Positions 43,427-51,843 of a DNA stretch of 64,000 bases are shown here, piece after piece. Below the pieces are notes generated by a model that was given only the letters and a program-made list of their open reading frames with translations, ran no database searches and was not told the DNA's origin. Source of the DNA: Myxococcota bacterium (GTDB taxonomy: Bacteria; Myxococcota_A; UBA9160; UBA4427). The number at the start of each line of letters is the position of its first letter. Positions within the stretch are counted from its first letter, which is position 1. The position numbers and the translations under genes are program-made. The stretch lies in assembly GCA_041389495.1 (NCBI GenBank), contig JAWKRT010000001.1, positions 1,612,001-1,676,000 on the forward strand, given 5' to 3'.

Positions 43427-44509
43427 ATGTCCCAGGCCCTGCGCGCGACCGCCGGCTTCTCGGAGAAGGAGTTCTACCTCGCCGAGTTCCGCGGGCGCTC
43501 GCTCGGCGTCGTGCTGGCCGACGCGAAGCCCGCCCAGGCGGGCGACGCGGGCGTCCTGCGCGGCGTGCTCGACGACCTCGAGGGCAACGCCACGAGCTGC
43601 GTGCTGATCGGTGCGGATCGCCGCCGCCTCGCCGGTGTGGCCGGGCGGGGGAAGGTGGCCGTGGTCGACGCGCGCGACCCGCGCTGGGTCGGCGCCGTGT
43701 GGCGGGGCATGCAGCGCGCGCGCGTCGTGTGCCTGCTCGCACCCGGGGCGGCGTCGCTGGCGGCGTGCGTGCGCCGCGCCGCGGCGCGGCTCCGGCTCGC
43801 GAAGGTCGTGTGGCTCGACGCCGAGGGCGGGCTCGAGCGGCCGGCCGGCGGCCGCATCTCGCACGTCGACCAGGCCGAGCTCGCGGAGCTGGTCGCGCGC
43901 GACGCGCGGCGCGCCGAGCGGCTCGGCGACATCGCGGCGATGCTCGAGGACGGGCTGCCGTCGGCCGCGATCTGTGCGCCGTCCGGGCTCGCCGACGAGC
44001 TGTTCACCTTCGCGGGCTCGGGCACGTTCTTCACGCGCGAGGGCTACATCGAGGTGCGGCCGCTCGGGCTCGACGAGTTCGACGCCGGGCACGACCTCAT
44101 CCGCCGCGGCGTCGCGGAGGGCTACCTCGTACCGCGCAGCGAAGCCGCGCTCGAAGAGGTCATCACGAACGCCTTCGGCGTCTTCGTCGAGCGCCGCTAC
44201 CTCGCCGGCATCGGCGCGCTGCTCCCGCACGCGAAGGAGAACGCCGGCGAGCTCGGCTCGCTCTACACGCTGACGCGCTTCGCGGGCGAGGGCGTGGGCG
44301 GACACCTCGTGCGCTACGCGCTCGACGCCGCCCGCCGCGAGGGCTTCGCCTACGTGTATGCGTGCACGACGCAGCCGCGCGTGGTCGGCTTCTTCGAGAC
44401 GAACGGCTTCGCGCGCGTCGACCCGTCGCGCGTGCCCGCCGAGAAGTGGGACGGCTACCCCGACGAGCGCCGCGCGCAGGTCACGTGCCTGCGCTGCGAC
44501 CTCGCCTAG
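43427..44509 (+). CDS. GNAT acetyltransferase, N-acetylglutamate-synthase-like
   Basis: 360 residues in two parts. The C-terminal half is a GNAT domain: EVRPLGLDEFDAGHDLIRRGVAEGYLVPRS, then TRFAGEGVGGHLVRYALDAARREGFAYVYACT and FFETNGFARVD, which resemble the acetyltransferase half of ArgA-type N-acetylglutamate synthases (including GSGTFFTREGYIEVRPL at the domain junction). The N-terminal 180 residues may be a degenerate amino-acid-kinase fold, but its motifs are not convincing. A role in arginine synthesis is possible; no arg genes are adjacent. Confidence 0.68.
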   Translation: MSQALRATAGFSEKEFYLAEFRGRSLGVVLADAKPAQAGDAGVLRGVLDDLEGNATSCVLIGADRRRLAGVAGRGKVAVVDARDPRWVGAVWRGMQRARVVCLLAPGAASLAACVRRAAARLRLAKVVWLDAEGGLERPAGGRISHVDQAELAELVARDARRAERLGDIAAMLEDGLPSAAICAPSGLADELFTFAGSGTFFTREGYIEVRPLGLDEFDAGHDLIRRGVAEGYLVPRSEAALEEVITNAFGVFVERRYLAGIGALLPHAKENAGELGSLYTLTRFAGEGVGGHLVRYALDAARREGFAYVYACTTQPRVVGFFETNGFARVDPSRVPAEKWDGYPDERRAQVTCLRCDLA

Positions 44510-44533
44510 CGTCGCCTCCCGACGGCCGACGGC

Positions 44534-46501
44534 TCAGCGCGGCCACAGGCGCTCGAGGTCGATGCGCACGCCGGCGTAGGCGGCGACTCCCGGCTGACGG
44601 AAGCCCGCGATCGCCTCGTAGTCCTCGTCCGCCGCGTTCTCGACGCGCGCGTACACGTCGAGCCACCCGGTCGCGGCGAAGCGCACCATCACGTCGACGA
44701 CCGCGTAGTCGTTCGCCTCGATGATGGCGAACGTGACGGGCGAGAAGTCGAGACGGTCGTCGAGCCAGCGGACCGAGGCCGTGACGTCGACCCGCTCGAT
44801 CGGCGACCACGTCGCCGAGAACGACACCTCGTGCGCGGGGCGCCGCAGCAGGCGCCGCTGCGCGAGCCGGTCGCGCGTGTACAGGTAGGTGTAGTCGATG
44901 CGCGCGCGCAGCAGGCCGAGCGCGCTCCCGCGCTCGAGCAGCACGGCGTCGGCGGAGGCCTCGACGCCGCGCGTTCGCGCCTCGGCGACGTTCGCGTTCA
45001 CGAACGTCGGCGCGGCACCGACGATCAGGTCGTCGATCCAGTTGGCGAACACACCGACGTCGGCGCCGAAGCGGTCGTCCGCGCTCCGCCACGCGATGCC
45101 CGCGTCCGCACCGATCGCGCGCTCGGGCTCGAGGGCCGGGTTGTTGGTCGCGAACGTGTCGTCGTAGAGCTGCCCGAGCGTCGGCGCCTTGAAGCCGTTG
45201 CCCGCGGAGATGCGCAGCTTGAAGCCGGTGTCGGGGATGCGCACCGCCGCGCTCCCGCGGCCGACGACCTCGGTGCCGAAGATCTCGTGGTGGTACACGC
45301 GCGCACCCGCCGCGAGGTCGACCGCGTCGAGGAGCGAGAGCTGCAGGTCGCCGTAGGCCGAGTACGCGTCGACGTCCACGCGCAGCGCGTTGCCGGACGA
45401 CGTGCCGGCCATGATCTCGCGCTCCCACTCGGCGCCGACGACGATCGCGAGCGCCTCGAGCGGCCGCAGCGTGTGCTGCCAGTCGACCTCGTGCAGGCGG
45501 CCGGTGAACCGGCTGCGCCCGAACGCGAGCGAGTCGCGACGGGCGTGGTTCACCGACCAGGCGAGCGTCTGCTCCCACGCTCCGTCGAACAGCGAGGCGC
45601 GCGGCGCGACGCGTCCGACGAACTGGCGCGCGTCGGCGTAGCTCGACCCGGGGCTGCCGCCGGAGTCGATCTCGACGTCGGCGTCGACGTAGCGGAAGCC
45701 GAGGTCGATGCCGAGCGCGTCGCCGCCGAAGCCGACCTGGTTCGAGAGCGCGAGGCGCTCGTAGCCGTCGCGGTCGCCCGCGACGTCGGTCGTCGCGATC
45801 GAGAAGCCCGTCACGTCGGTGCGCGTGAGCGACGCGGCGTAGTAGTGGCGCGGGCCTCCCCCGCGCACGGACGCCGTCTCGACGTTGGTGCCGAACGAGC
45901 CGCCCTCGACGGAGGCGCGCACGTGCGGCGCGCCGCGCTCGCGCTTCGTGATGACGTTGATGACGCCACCGATCGCGTCCGATCCGTACAGCACGCTCTG
46001 CGGGCCGCGCAGCACCTCGATGCGCTCGATGTCCTCGACGGCGACGTGGTCGAGCTGCGTCTCGCGGTTCGGGCCGGCGGCGTCGTGGAGCTTCACGCCG
46101 TCGACGAGCAGCAGCGTCTGGTTCGAGTTCGCGCCGCGGATGAACACGGACGGGATCGTTCCCGGGCCTCCCTGGCGCACGACGGTCAGGCCGGGCACGC
46201 GCTCGAGCGCGTCGACGAGCAGCGCGTCCTGCTGGAGCTCGAGCTCCTCGGCATCGATCACCGTGAGCGCGCTGCCGACGCGCGGGAGCGCGAGCGGCGT
46301 GCGCGTGGCCGTGACGACCATGCGCTCGGCGTCGGGCGAGCCGACCGGCGGGAGCTCCGCGTCGTCGTCGGCGGCCGCCGTGCGCGGCGCGAACGCGGCG
46401 CATGCCGCGAGCGCGGCCGCGAACGTCGCGAGCGACCGGACGCGAGTCGAGCGGAGTCGGAAGGAGGGGGAGGGGAGGCGGACGGCGAGAGCCAGCGACA
46501 T
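44534..46501 (-). CDS. btuB: TonB-dependent outer-membrane receptor, BtuB-like
   Basis: Probable cobalamin importer across the outer membrane. 655 residues from ATG 46501 with AGGAGA upstream. A signal peptide (ATFAAALAACAAFAPRTAAA) is followed by the plug domain (SVFIRGANSNQTLLLVDGVKLHD, IEVLRGPQSVLYGSDAIGGVINVIT) and a beta-barrel ending in the aromatic pattern VRIDLERLWPR. A cobalamin riboswitch directly upstream identifies the likely substrate. No btuF, btuC or cob gene is present in the window. Confidence 0.92.
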   Translation of the reverse strand: MSLALAVRLPSPSFRLRSTRVRSLATFAAALAACAAFAPRTAAADDDAELPPVGSPDAERMVVTATRTPLALPRVGSALTVIDAEELELQQDALLVDALERVPGLTVVRQGGPGTIPSVFIRGANSNQTLLLVDGVKLHDAAGPNRETQLDHVAVEDIERIEVLRGPQSVLYGSDAIGGVINVITKRERGAPHVRASVEGGSFGTNVETASVRGGGPRHYYAASLTRTDVTGFSIATTDVAGDRDGYERLALSNQVGFGGDALGIDLGFRYVDADVEIDSGGSPGSSYADARQFVGRVAPRASLFDGAWEQTLAWSVNHARRDSLAFGRSRFTGRLHEVDWQHTLRPLEALAIVVGAEWEREIMAGTSSGNALRVDVDAYSAYGDLQLSLLDAVDLAAGARVYHHEIFGTEVVGRGSAAVRIPDTGFKLRISAGNGFKAPTLGQLYDDTFATNNPALEPERAIGADAGIAWRSADDRFGADVGVFANWIDDLIVGAAPTFVNANVAEARTRGVEASADAVLLERGSALGLLRARIDYTYLYTRDRLAQRRLLRRPAHEVSFSATWSPIERVDVTASVRWLDDRLDFSPVTFAIIEANDYAVVDVMVRFAATGWLDVYARVENAADEDYEAIAGFRQPGVAAYAGVRIDLERLWPR

Positions 46502-46671
46502 GCGCGATCTCCTGCGCAGCACCCGTGCGCGTCGGAGCAAGGCGCCGGCGGACCTCCCGCCGGCCGGCGAATCGGCGGCCGACGAGGCGTCCGGGGTGCG
46601 CGCGCGCGCGGGTGCGGTGCAGGAGCGCGAGCACGGAGCTCGCGTTCTGCCTCGCACTCTCTGCCTCGGAG

Positions 46672-46945
46672 AGTCTCGAAGCCGCTCGAGGGGCCGGTCT
46701 TCTGGCTCCCGGATCGTCCGACCTCGCGCTGCCTTCCCGGCCGTCTTGGCGCCGAACGAGGCGTTGCCTCGCTCGGCCCGGCCAGTGGCTTCGTGCGCAC
46801 GGGTCGTCCCCGGTCACAGCGACGGGCTCGCGCCGGATTCGCACCGGCTTCCCGCAGCCGAGGACGCTCGTCGCCCTCGACTGCCTCCCGCCTGACGACG
46901 CCGACGCCGGAGCGGCGGTGCGCGTAGCGGGAGGACACCCCTGAT
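46672..46945 (-). promoter_or_regulatory. cobalamin riboswitch upstream of btuB
   Basis: On the minus strand, in order: GGGAAGCCGGTGCGAA and CCGGCGCGAGCCCG (about 46853-46822), TCGCTGTGACCGGGGA (46823-46808), GCCACTGG (46789-46782), GGGAAGGC (about 46741-46734) and the B12 box GAGCCAGAAGACCGGCC (46708-46692). These are the conserved core blocks of the AdoCbl riboswitch class. The btuB ATG is about 190 nt downstream. The outer limits are estimates. Cobalamin binding should repress btuB expression. Confidence 0.93.
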
Positions 46946-47099
46946 TCGATGTGCGCGCAGGAGTATCAGAGCGCGGACGCGCGGGCAACGAAGAACGCGC
47001 GCGGCGGGCGTTGCGCGCGCGGCGCGCGAAGCGCGGCGCAGAGGCCGGAGCCGGGCGGAACTGGCGGCGAGCCGCTTCGTTCCGCCCGGGCTCCCATGC

Positions 47100-47535
47100 G
47101 AGCGTGGACTGTAAGCCGGGTTCTGTTCCCGACGCGGGTCGCCCCGCGCCGGACGAAGGCCATTCATCTAGGCGACGCGTTGCCGCGCCGCTCGAGCGCT
47201 CTCACCCGGATGCCCGGCCGCCGCCTCGCGGCGACGGCCTTCGGACGGGCCGCCCTCGATGGCATCCCTATTCGAGCTTGCTCCGGGAGGGGCTTGCCTC
47301 GCCGCCAGTCACCTGGCCGTCGCGCGTGGGCTCTTACCCCACGATTTCACCCTTGCCTGTGCCTCCCCCGCCGCCCTCACCAGGCGGCGGCTTCGTCGGC
47401 CATCGGCGGTGTGATTTCTGTTGCGCTTTCCCTCGGGTCGCCCCGGGTCGCCGTTAGCGACCTCCCCGCCCTGTGGAGCCCGGACTTTCCTCCCGCGGAC
47501 GGTGCGTGTCCGCCAGCGACCTTCCGTCCACCTCC
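47100..47535 (-). ncRNA. rnpB: RNase P RNA (class A)
   Basis: Catalytic RNA that trims the 5' end of tRNA precursors. On the minus strand: GAGGAAAGTCCGGGCTCCAC near the 5' end, ACAGAAATCACACCGCCGATGGCC, GGCAAGGGTGAAATCGTGGG, then GCCTAGATGAATGGCC and ACAGAACCCGGCTTACAGTC at the 3' end. Helix P1 is visible as GTGGAC (47531-47526) pairing with GTCCAC (47109-47104), which fixes both ends within a few bases. About 436 nt. It lies between the btuB riboswitch and the HxlR gene. Confidence 0.96.
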
Positions 47536-47585
47536 GGCGCGCGCAGCGTAGCGCCGCGACTCGGAGTCGCTCGAATTCCTTTGAA

Positions 47586-47624
47586 AGTATCCATTGAATA
47601 CTCATCGAGGATCGGATAGATACT
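47586..47624 (+). promoter_or_regulatory. putative HxlR operator with AGTAT half-sites
   Basis: An A/T-rich island directly before the regulator's ATG. AGTAT (47586-47590), N7, ATACT (47598-47602), and a third ATACT (47620-47624) exactly 22 bp further, two helical turns. The outer arms also form AGTATC...GATACT. Likely site of autoregulation; it could also affect rnpB, transcribed the other way. Confidence 0.5.
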
Positions 47625-47630
47625 GCGCGC

Positions 47631-48362
47631 ATGCCGTCCGCGTCCTCGTCGCCGAGCCCCGTCCGCGCCATCCCGCAGCCGAAGTCGATCTTCGATCCGG
47701 TCGCGCGCGCGCTCGACTTCATCGGCGATCGCTGGACGCTCGTGCTCGTGCGGCAGCTGCTCGACGGGCCGCGCGGCTTCCAGGAGCTGCGCCAGCGCAC
47801 GGGCATCGCGCCGCGCGTGCTGTCGGGGCGGCTGCGCCAGCTCCAGGACGACGGCTTCATCGAGCTCGCGGGCGACGGGCCGCGCGCGCCCTACGGCGTG
47901 ACGGAGCGCGGGCGCGCGCTCGAGCCCGTGATCCACGAGCTCGCCCGTTGGTGGGTGCACCACGGCATCCAGGAGCTCGAGATCGACGTCGGCCAGTTCA
48001 CGGAGACGTCGCCGCAATCCATCTTCGAGGCGCTGCCCGTGCTGCTGCGCGAGGAGAACGCGCGCGGCGCGCACGTCGTGTTCGAGGTGCGGCTGACGGG
48101 CGAGGGCGGCGGCGCCTGGACCGTCGCGATCGACGACGGCCACTGCCGCGTCGAGCCCACCTTCGCCGAGCGCGCCGACGTCCGGTACACGGCCGACGCG
48201 CGCACGTGGTGCGGCGTCGCGCTCGGGCTCGTCGACGCGCGCGACGCGATGAAGACGGGCCGGCTCTCGAAGGAGGGCGGCCAGGCCGCGCTCGACCACT
48301 ACTTCCACCAACCCTCGCGACTCGAGGCGCCGAGCGCGCGCCGCGGGCGGCGGGGGGCCTGA
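47631..48362 (+). CDS. HxlR-family transcriptional regulator with SCP2-like C-terminal domain
   Basis: 243 residues. N-terminal winged helix of the HxlR type: ALDFIGDRWTLVLVRQLLDGPRGFQELRQRTGIAPRVLSGRLRQLQDDGFIE (residues about 28-80). The C-terminal half (VGQFTETSPQSIFEALPVLL... to TGRLSKEGGQAALDHYF) resembles the SCP2 sterol/lipid-binding fold, so a lipid or acyl-CoA ligand is plausible. It stands 14 bp before two acyl-CoA dehydrogenase genes on the same strand and probably controls them. Confidence 0.8.
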   Translation: MPSASSSPSPVRAIPQPKSIFDPVARALDFIGDRWTLVLVRQLLDGPRGFQELRQRTGIAPRVLSGRLRQLQDDGFIELAGDGPRAPYGVTERGRALEPVIHELARWWVHHGIQELEIDVGQFTETSPQSIFEALPVLLREENARGAHVVFEVRLTGEGGGAWTVAIDDGHCRVEPTFAERADVRYTADARTWCGVALGLVDARDAMKTGRLSKEGGQAALDHYFHQPSRLEAPSARRGRRGA

Positions 48363-48376
48363 CAGGAGGAGACGCG

Positions 48377-49483
48377 ATGATCTCCTTTGGACCGACCGAG
48401 GAGCAGGAGCTCGTCCGCGACACGCTGCGCGAGTTCGCGGCGGAGGCGATGCGCCCGCACGCGCGCGCGCAGGACGAGGCGAGCGAGCCGTCGGAGGAGC
48501 TGCTCGGGCAGCTGCACGAGCTCGGCCTCGCGTCGACGGCGATCCCCGAGACGTACGGCGGCGGCGGCGAGGCGCGCTCGCCGATCACGAACGCGCTCGT
48601 GCTCGAGGAGCTCGGCTACGGCGACGCGTCGCTCGCGGTGGCGGCGATGGCGCCGGCGGGCTTCGCGAACGCGGTGCTCGACTTCGGCACCGACGAGCAG
48701 AAGCGCGCGCTGCTGCCCGCGTTCTGCGGCGCGTCGTTCCACGCCGCGTCGCTCGCGCTGCTCGAGCCGGGCGCGTTCTCCGACCCGGCCCTCCCGCGCA
48801 CGGTCGCCGAGCCGAAGGGCGACGCGGCGTTCGTGCTGTCGGGCGCGAAGGCGTTCGTGCCGTTCGGCGACCGGGCGAGCCACTTCCTCGTGAGCGCGCG
48901 CAGCAACGGCGGCGTCGACCTGTTCGTGGTCCCGCGCGACGCCGCGGGGCTCACGGTCGGCGCGCGCGAGCGGAACATGGGCCTCAAGGCGCTCCCGACG
49001 ACGGGCCTCGAGCTCGAGCGCGTCGAGCTGCCGCGCGCGGCGCGGCTCGGCGGCGACGCCGGGTGCGACGTGCGCCGCGTGCTCGACGGCGGACGCGCGG
49101 CGATCGCCGCCGTGCTGACGGGCGTGTCGCGCGCCGTGCTCGACTACTGCGTTCCCTACGCGAAGGACCGCGTCGCCTTCGACGAGCCGATCGCGCGCAA
49201 GCAGGCGATCGCGTTCATGCTCGCCGAGATGCACATGGAGACGGAGGGCATGCGCTGGCTCGCGTGGCAGGCCGCGGCCGCGCTCGAGCACCGCGACCCG
49301 GCGCTCGACGCGACGAAGGCCGCCTACCAGGCGCGCGCGATCGCGTCCGAGAAGGGCATGTGGATCGCCGACAACGGCGTGCAGTGCCTCGGCGGGCACG
49401 GCTACATCCGCGAGCACCCCGTCGAGATGTGGTACCGCAACGCGCGCACGCTCGGCGTGCTCGAAGGAACGCTCTGCCTCTAG
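48377..49483 (+). CDS. acyl-CoA dehydrogenase
   Basis: FAD enzyme for the first step of beta-oxidation or a related desaturation. 368 residues from ATG 48377, with AGGAGG upstream. N-terminal helix bundle (FGPTEEQELVRDTLREFAAEAM), middle beta domain and C-terminal QCLGGHGYIREHPVEMWYRNART, followed by LGVLEGTLCL, where the glutamate of EGT is the usual catalytic base. It ends at EGTLCL, lacking the usual tail of 10-15 residues, so it is slightly short. Located 36 bp before a second dehydrogenase. Confidence 0.9.
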   Translation: MISFGPTEEQELVRDTLREFAAEAMRPHARAQDEASEPSEELLGQLHELGLASTAIPETYGGGGEARSPITNALVLEELGYGDASLAVAAMAPAGFANAVLDFGTDEQKRALLPAFCGASFHAASLALLEPGAFSDPALPRTVAEPKGDAAFVLSGAKAFVPFGDRASHFLVSARSNGGVDLFVVPRDAAGLTVGARERNMGLKALPTTGLELERVELPRAARLGGDAGCDVRRVLDGGRAAIAAVLTGVSRAVLDYCVPYAKDRVAFDEPIARKQAIAFMLAEMHMETEGMRWLAWQAAAALEHRDPALDATKAAYQARAIASEKGMWIADNGVQCLGGHGYIREHPVEMWYRNARTLGVLEGTLCL

Positions 49484-49519
49484 CCGTCCGCCCGCGCACT
49501 GCGCGAAGGAGCTCCTGCG

Positions 49520-50698
49520 ATGATCGACTTCCGACTCAGCGACAACGACCGCAAGCGCCTCGACCTGATCCGCCAGCAGGCGCTGATCTGCCGCGAGCAC
49601 GCGCGCCACTTCGACGAGCACGAGGACGAGTTCGCGCCCGAGGTGATCGACGAGGCCGTCGCGCTCGGCGAGGTGCACGAGCTGCGCCTCGCGCCCGCGC
49701 CCGACGACTGCTCGATGCCCGTGATGGCCATGCTCGCGACGATGGGCCAGATGTGGGGCGACTACACGGTGCGCGCGCGGCGCCCGCGCGGCGCGCTCGG
49801 CAACGCCGCGCTCTCGGCCGCCGGCACCGACGACCAGAAGGCGCGCTGGGGCGGCGAGAACCTCGCCATGGCGATCACCGAGCCCGGCTGCGGCTCGGAT
49901 CCGTCGCAGGTGCAGACGAGCGCCGTGCTCGACCCGGCGACCGACGAGTGGGTGCTGAACGGCGAGAAGATCTTCGTGACGACGGGCTGCCGCGCGACCG
50001 GCGCCGTCGTGTGGGCGACGATCGACAAGTCCGCCGGACGCGCGGGCATCAAGAGCTTCCTCGTGCTGAAGGACACGCCCGGCTTCGTCGTCGCGCACAA
50101 GGAGAAGAAGCTCGGCATCCGCGCCGACGACACGGCGACCTACGTGTTCGAGAACTGCCGCATCCCGCGCGACCACCTGCTCGGCGGCGACGAGTCGGTC
50201 GCGCAGAAGGGCTCGGGCGGCTTCCGCGGCGTGATGAAGACGTTCAACATGACGCGACCCGCGACGGCGGCGTTCGGGCTCGGCATCACGGAGGCCGCGC
50301 TCGACTTCACGCGCGAGCAGCTCGAGGCCGCCGGCATCGAGCTCGACTACGGCGCCGGTCTCGGCCGCCAGAGCGCGCTCGCCGACCGCTTCCTGCGGCT
50401 CGAGGCGTACTGGCAGTCGGCGCGCCTCAACATGCTGAACGCGGTGTGGCTGGCGGGCGAGGCCAAGCCCAACAACCTCGAGTCGTCCGTCTGCAAGGCG
50501 CACGCGGGCAACGCGGTGCGCCAGGTGATCGCGGGCTGCATCGACCTGCTCGGCCCGCTCGGCGTCTCGCGCGAGCACTTGATCGAGAAGTGGATGCGCG
50601 ATTCGCGTATCGTGGACATCTACGAGGGCACCGGGCAGATCCAGCGGCTGATCGTCGCGCGCGGGCTGCTCGACTACACGCGCGAAGAGCTCAACTAG
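49520..50698 (+). CDS. acyl-CoA dehydrogenase, second copy
   Basis: 392 residues from ATG 49520 after AAGGAG. Motifs: MAITEPGCGSDPSQVQTSA (substrate/FAD contact), LNGEKIFVTTGCRATGAV, KLGIRADDTATYVFENCRIP and the C-terminal RIVDIYEGTGQIQRLIVAR with catalytic Glu in YEGT. It is only distantly like its neighbour, so the pair is not a recent duplication; it may act on a different chain length or form a heteromer, as known for steroid-degrading FadE pairs. Confidence 0.92.
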   Translation: MIDFRLSDNDRKRLDLIRQQALICREHARHFDEHEDEFAPEVIDEAVALGEVHELRLAPAPDDCSMPVMAMLATMGQMWGDYTVRARRPRGALGNAALSAAGTDDQKARWGGENLAMAITEPGCGSDPSQVQTSAVLDPATDEWVLNGEKIFVTTGCRATGAVVWATIDKSAGRAGIKSFLVLKDTPGFVVAHKEKKLGIRADDTATYVFENCRIPRDHLLGGDESVAQKGSGGFRGVMKTFNMTRPATAAFGLGITEAALDFTREQLEAAGIELDYGAGLGRQSALADRFLRLEAYWQSARLNMLNAVWLAGEAKPNNLESSVCKAHAGNAVRQVIAGCIDLLGPLGVSREHLIEKWMRDSRIVDIYEGTGQIQRLIVARGLLDYTREELN

Positions 50699-50701
50699 CG
50701 A

Positions 50702-50721
50702 GGCCGCTCGCGCGAGCGGCC
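50702..50721. repeat. 20-bp perfect palindrome between dehydrogenase and quinone reductase genes
   Basis: GGCCGCTCGCGCGAGCGGCC, starting 4 nt after the acyl-CoA dehydrogenase stop. As RNA it forms an 8-bp stem with a small loop; as DNA it could bind a dimeric regulator. No T-run follows. Confidence 0.55.
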
Positions 50722-50743
50722 CGCCGCGCGCGCGGAGGGAGCG

Positions 50744-51742
50744 ATGAAGGCCGTCCTGGTCGAGGGCAAGGGCGCGGAGGCGAGGCTGCGCGTCGGCGAC
50801 GCGCCCGCGCCCGCGATGGTGCACAACGGGCTGCGCGTCCGCGTCGCGGCGGCGGGGCTCAACCGCGCCGACCTCCTGCAGCGGCGCGGCTTCTACCCGC
50901 CGCCGCCGGGCGCGAGCCCGCTGCTCGGGCTCGAGTGCGCGGGCGAGGTCGTCGAGGTCGACGCGGCGGCCGCGGCGTCACCGGCGCAGTGGAAGGTCGG
51001 CGACCGCGCGATGGCGCTGCTCCCGGGCGGCGGCTACGCGGAGGAGGTCGTCGTCGACGCCGGCAGCGCGATGCGCGTGCCGGACGCGCTCTCGGACGTC
51101 GAGGCCGGCGTCTTTCCCGAGGTCTACCTGACCGTCTTCTCGAACGTGTTCCAGATCGGGCGGCTCGAGCGCGGGGGCGCGCTGCTCGTGCACGGCGGCG
51201 GCAGCGGGATCGGCACCGCGTCGATCCAGCTCGCGCGCGAGGCGGGTGCGCGCGTCTTCGCGACGGCGGGGAGCGCCGAGAAGTGCGCGCGCTGCCGCGA
51301 GCTCGGCGCCGATCTCGCGATCGACTACACCGCGCAGGACTTCGCCGAGGAGGTCGCGGCGGCGACGGGCGGCGCCGGCGTCGACGTCGTGCTCGACTCG
51401 ATCGGCGCGGCCTATCTGGCCGGGAACCTGCGCTCGCTCGCCGTCGGTGGCCGGCTCGTGCTGATCGGCCTCATGCAGGGCGCGAAGGCCGAGATCGACC
51501 TCGGCGCGCTGCTCGTGCGCCGGCTCTCGGTGATCGGCTCGACGCTGCGGACGCGCTCGCTCGCGGAGAAGGCGGCCGTCGTCGCCGGGCTGCGCGAGCG
51601 CTTCGGCGAGGCGATCGACGCGGGGCGGCTGCGCCCGGTCGTGCACGCGACCTTCCCGATGGAGCGCGCCGAGGAGGCGCACGCGCTCATGCAGTCGAGC
51701 GCGCACTTCGGGAAGATCGCGCTCGAGATCGGCGCCGCCTAG
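50744..51742 (+). CDS. NAD(P)H:quinone oxidoreductase, zinc-free MDR family (PIG3-like)
   Basis: 332 residues from ATG 50744, ribosome site GGAGGGA. Medium-chain dehydrogenase/reductase fold: N-terminal GLNRADLLQRRGFYPPPPGAS, the cofactor loop LLVHGGGSGIGTASIQLAREAGARVFATAGS and the typical SLAVGGRLVLIGLMQGAKAEIDL. No structural or catalytic zinc ligands. The NRADLLQRRG-YPPP signature is that of the TP53I3/PIG3 quinone oxidoreductases. It may take electrons in the same pathway as the upstream dehydrogenases. Confidence 0.88.
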   Translation: MKAVLVEGKGAEARLRVGDAPAPAMVHNGLRVRVAAAGLNRADLLQRRGFYPPPPGASPLLGLECAGEVVEVDAAAAASPAQWKVGDRAMALLPGGGYAEEVVVDAGSAMRVPDALSDVEAGVFPEVYLTVFSNVFQIGRLERGGALLVHGGGSGIGTASIQLAREAGARVFATAGSAEKCARCRELGADLAIDYTAQDFAEEVAAATGGAGVDVVLDSIGAAYLAGNLRSLAVGGRLVLIGLMQGAKAEIDLGALLVRRLSVIGSTLRTRSLAEKAAVVAGLRERFGEAIDAGRLRPVVHATFPMERAEEAHALMQSSAHFGKIALEIGAA

Positions 51743-51802
51743 CCGCGAGCGCGACCCCGCGCCGGGGCCTTCCCGGGCGTCGCCCGCCGCTCCCGATCCC
51801 GC

Positions 51803-51808
51803 TACGCT
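51803..51808 (+). promoter_or_regulatory. putative -10 element of ndk
   Basis: TACGCT 35 nt before the ndk ATG; AGGAGA (51828-51833) serves as ribosome site in the short leader. Confidence 0.35.
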
Positions 51809-51843
51809 GCGCCGCCCTCGACACCACAGGAGACCCGGACCTC

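Noticed and set aside
46949..47551. Open frames across 46.9-47.5 kb on both strands
   Set aside because: They lie on RNase P RNA, whose conserved blocks and P1 helix are clear on the minus strand.
48377..50698. Tandem acyl-CoA dehydrogenases as a recent duplication
   Set aside because: The two proteins differ in length and through most aligned motifs, so they are old paralogues or heteromer partners.
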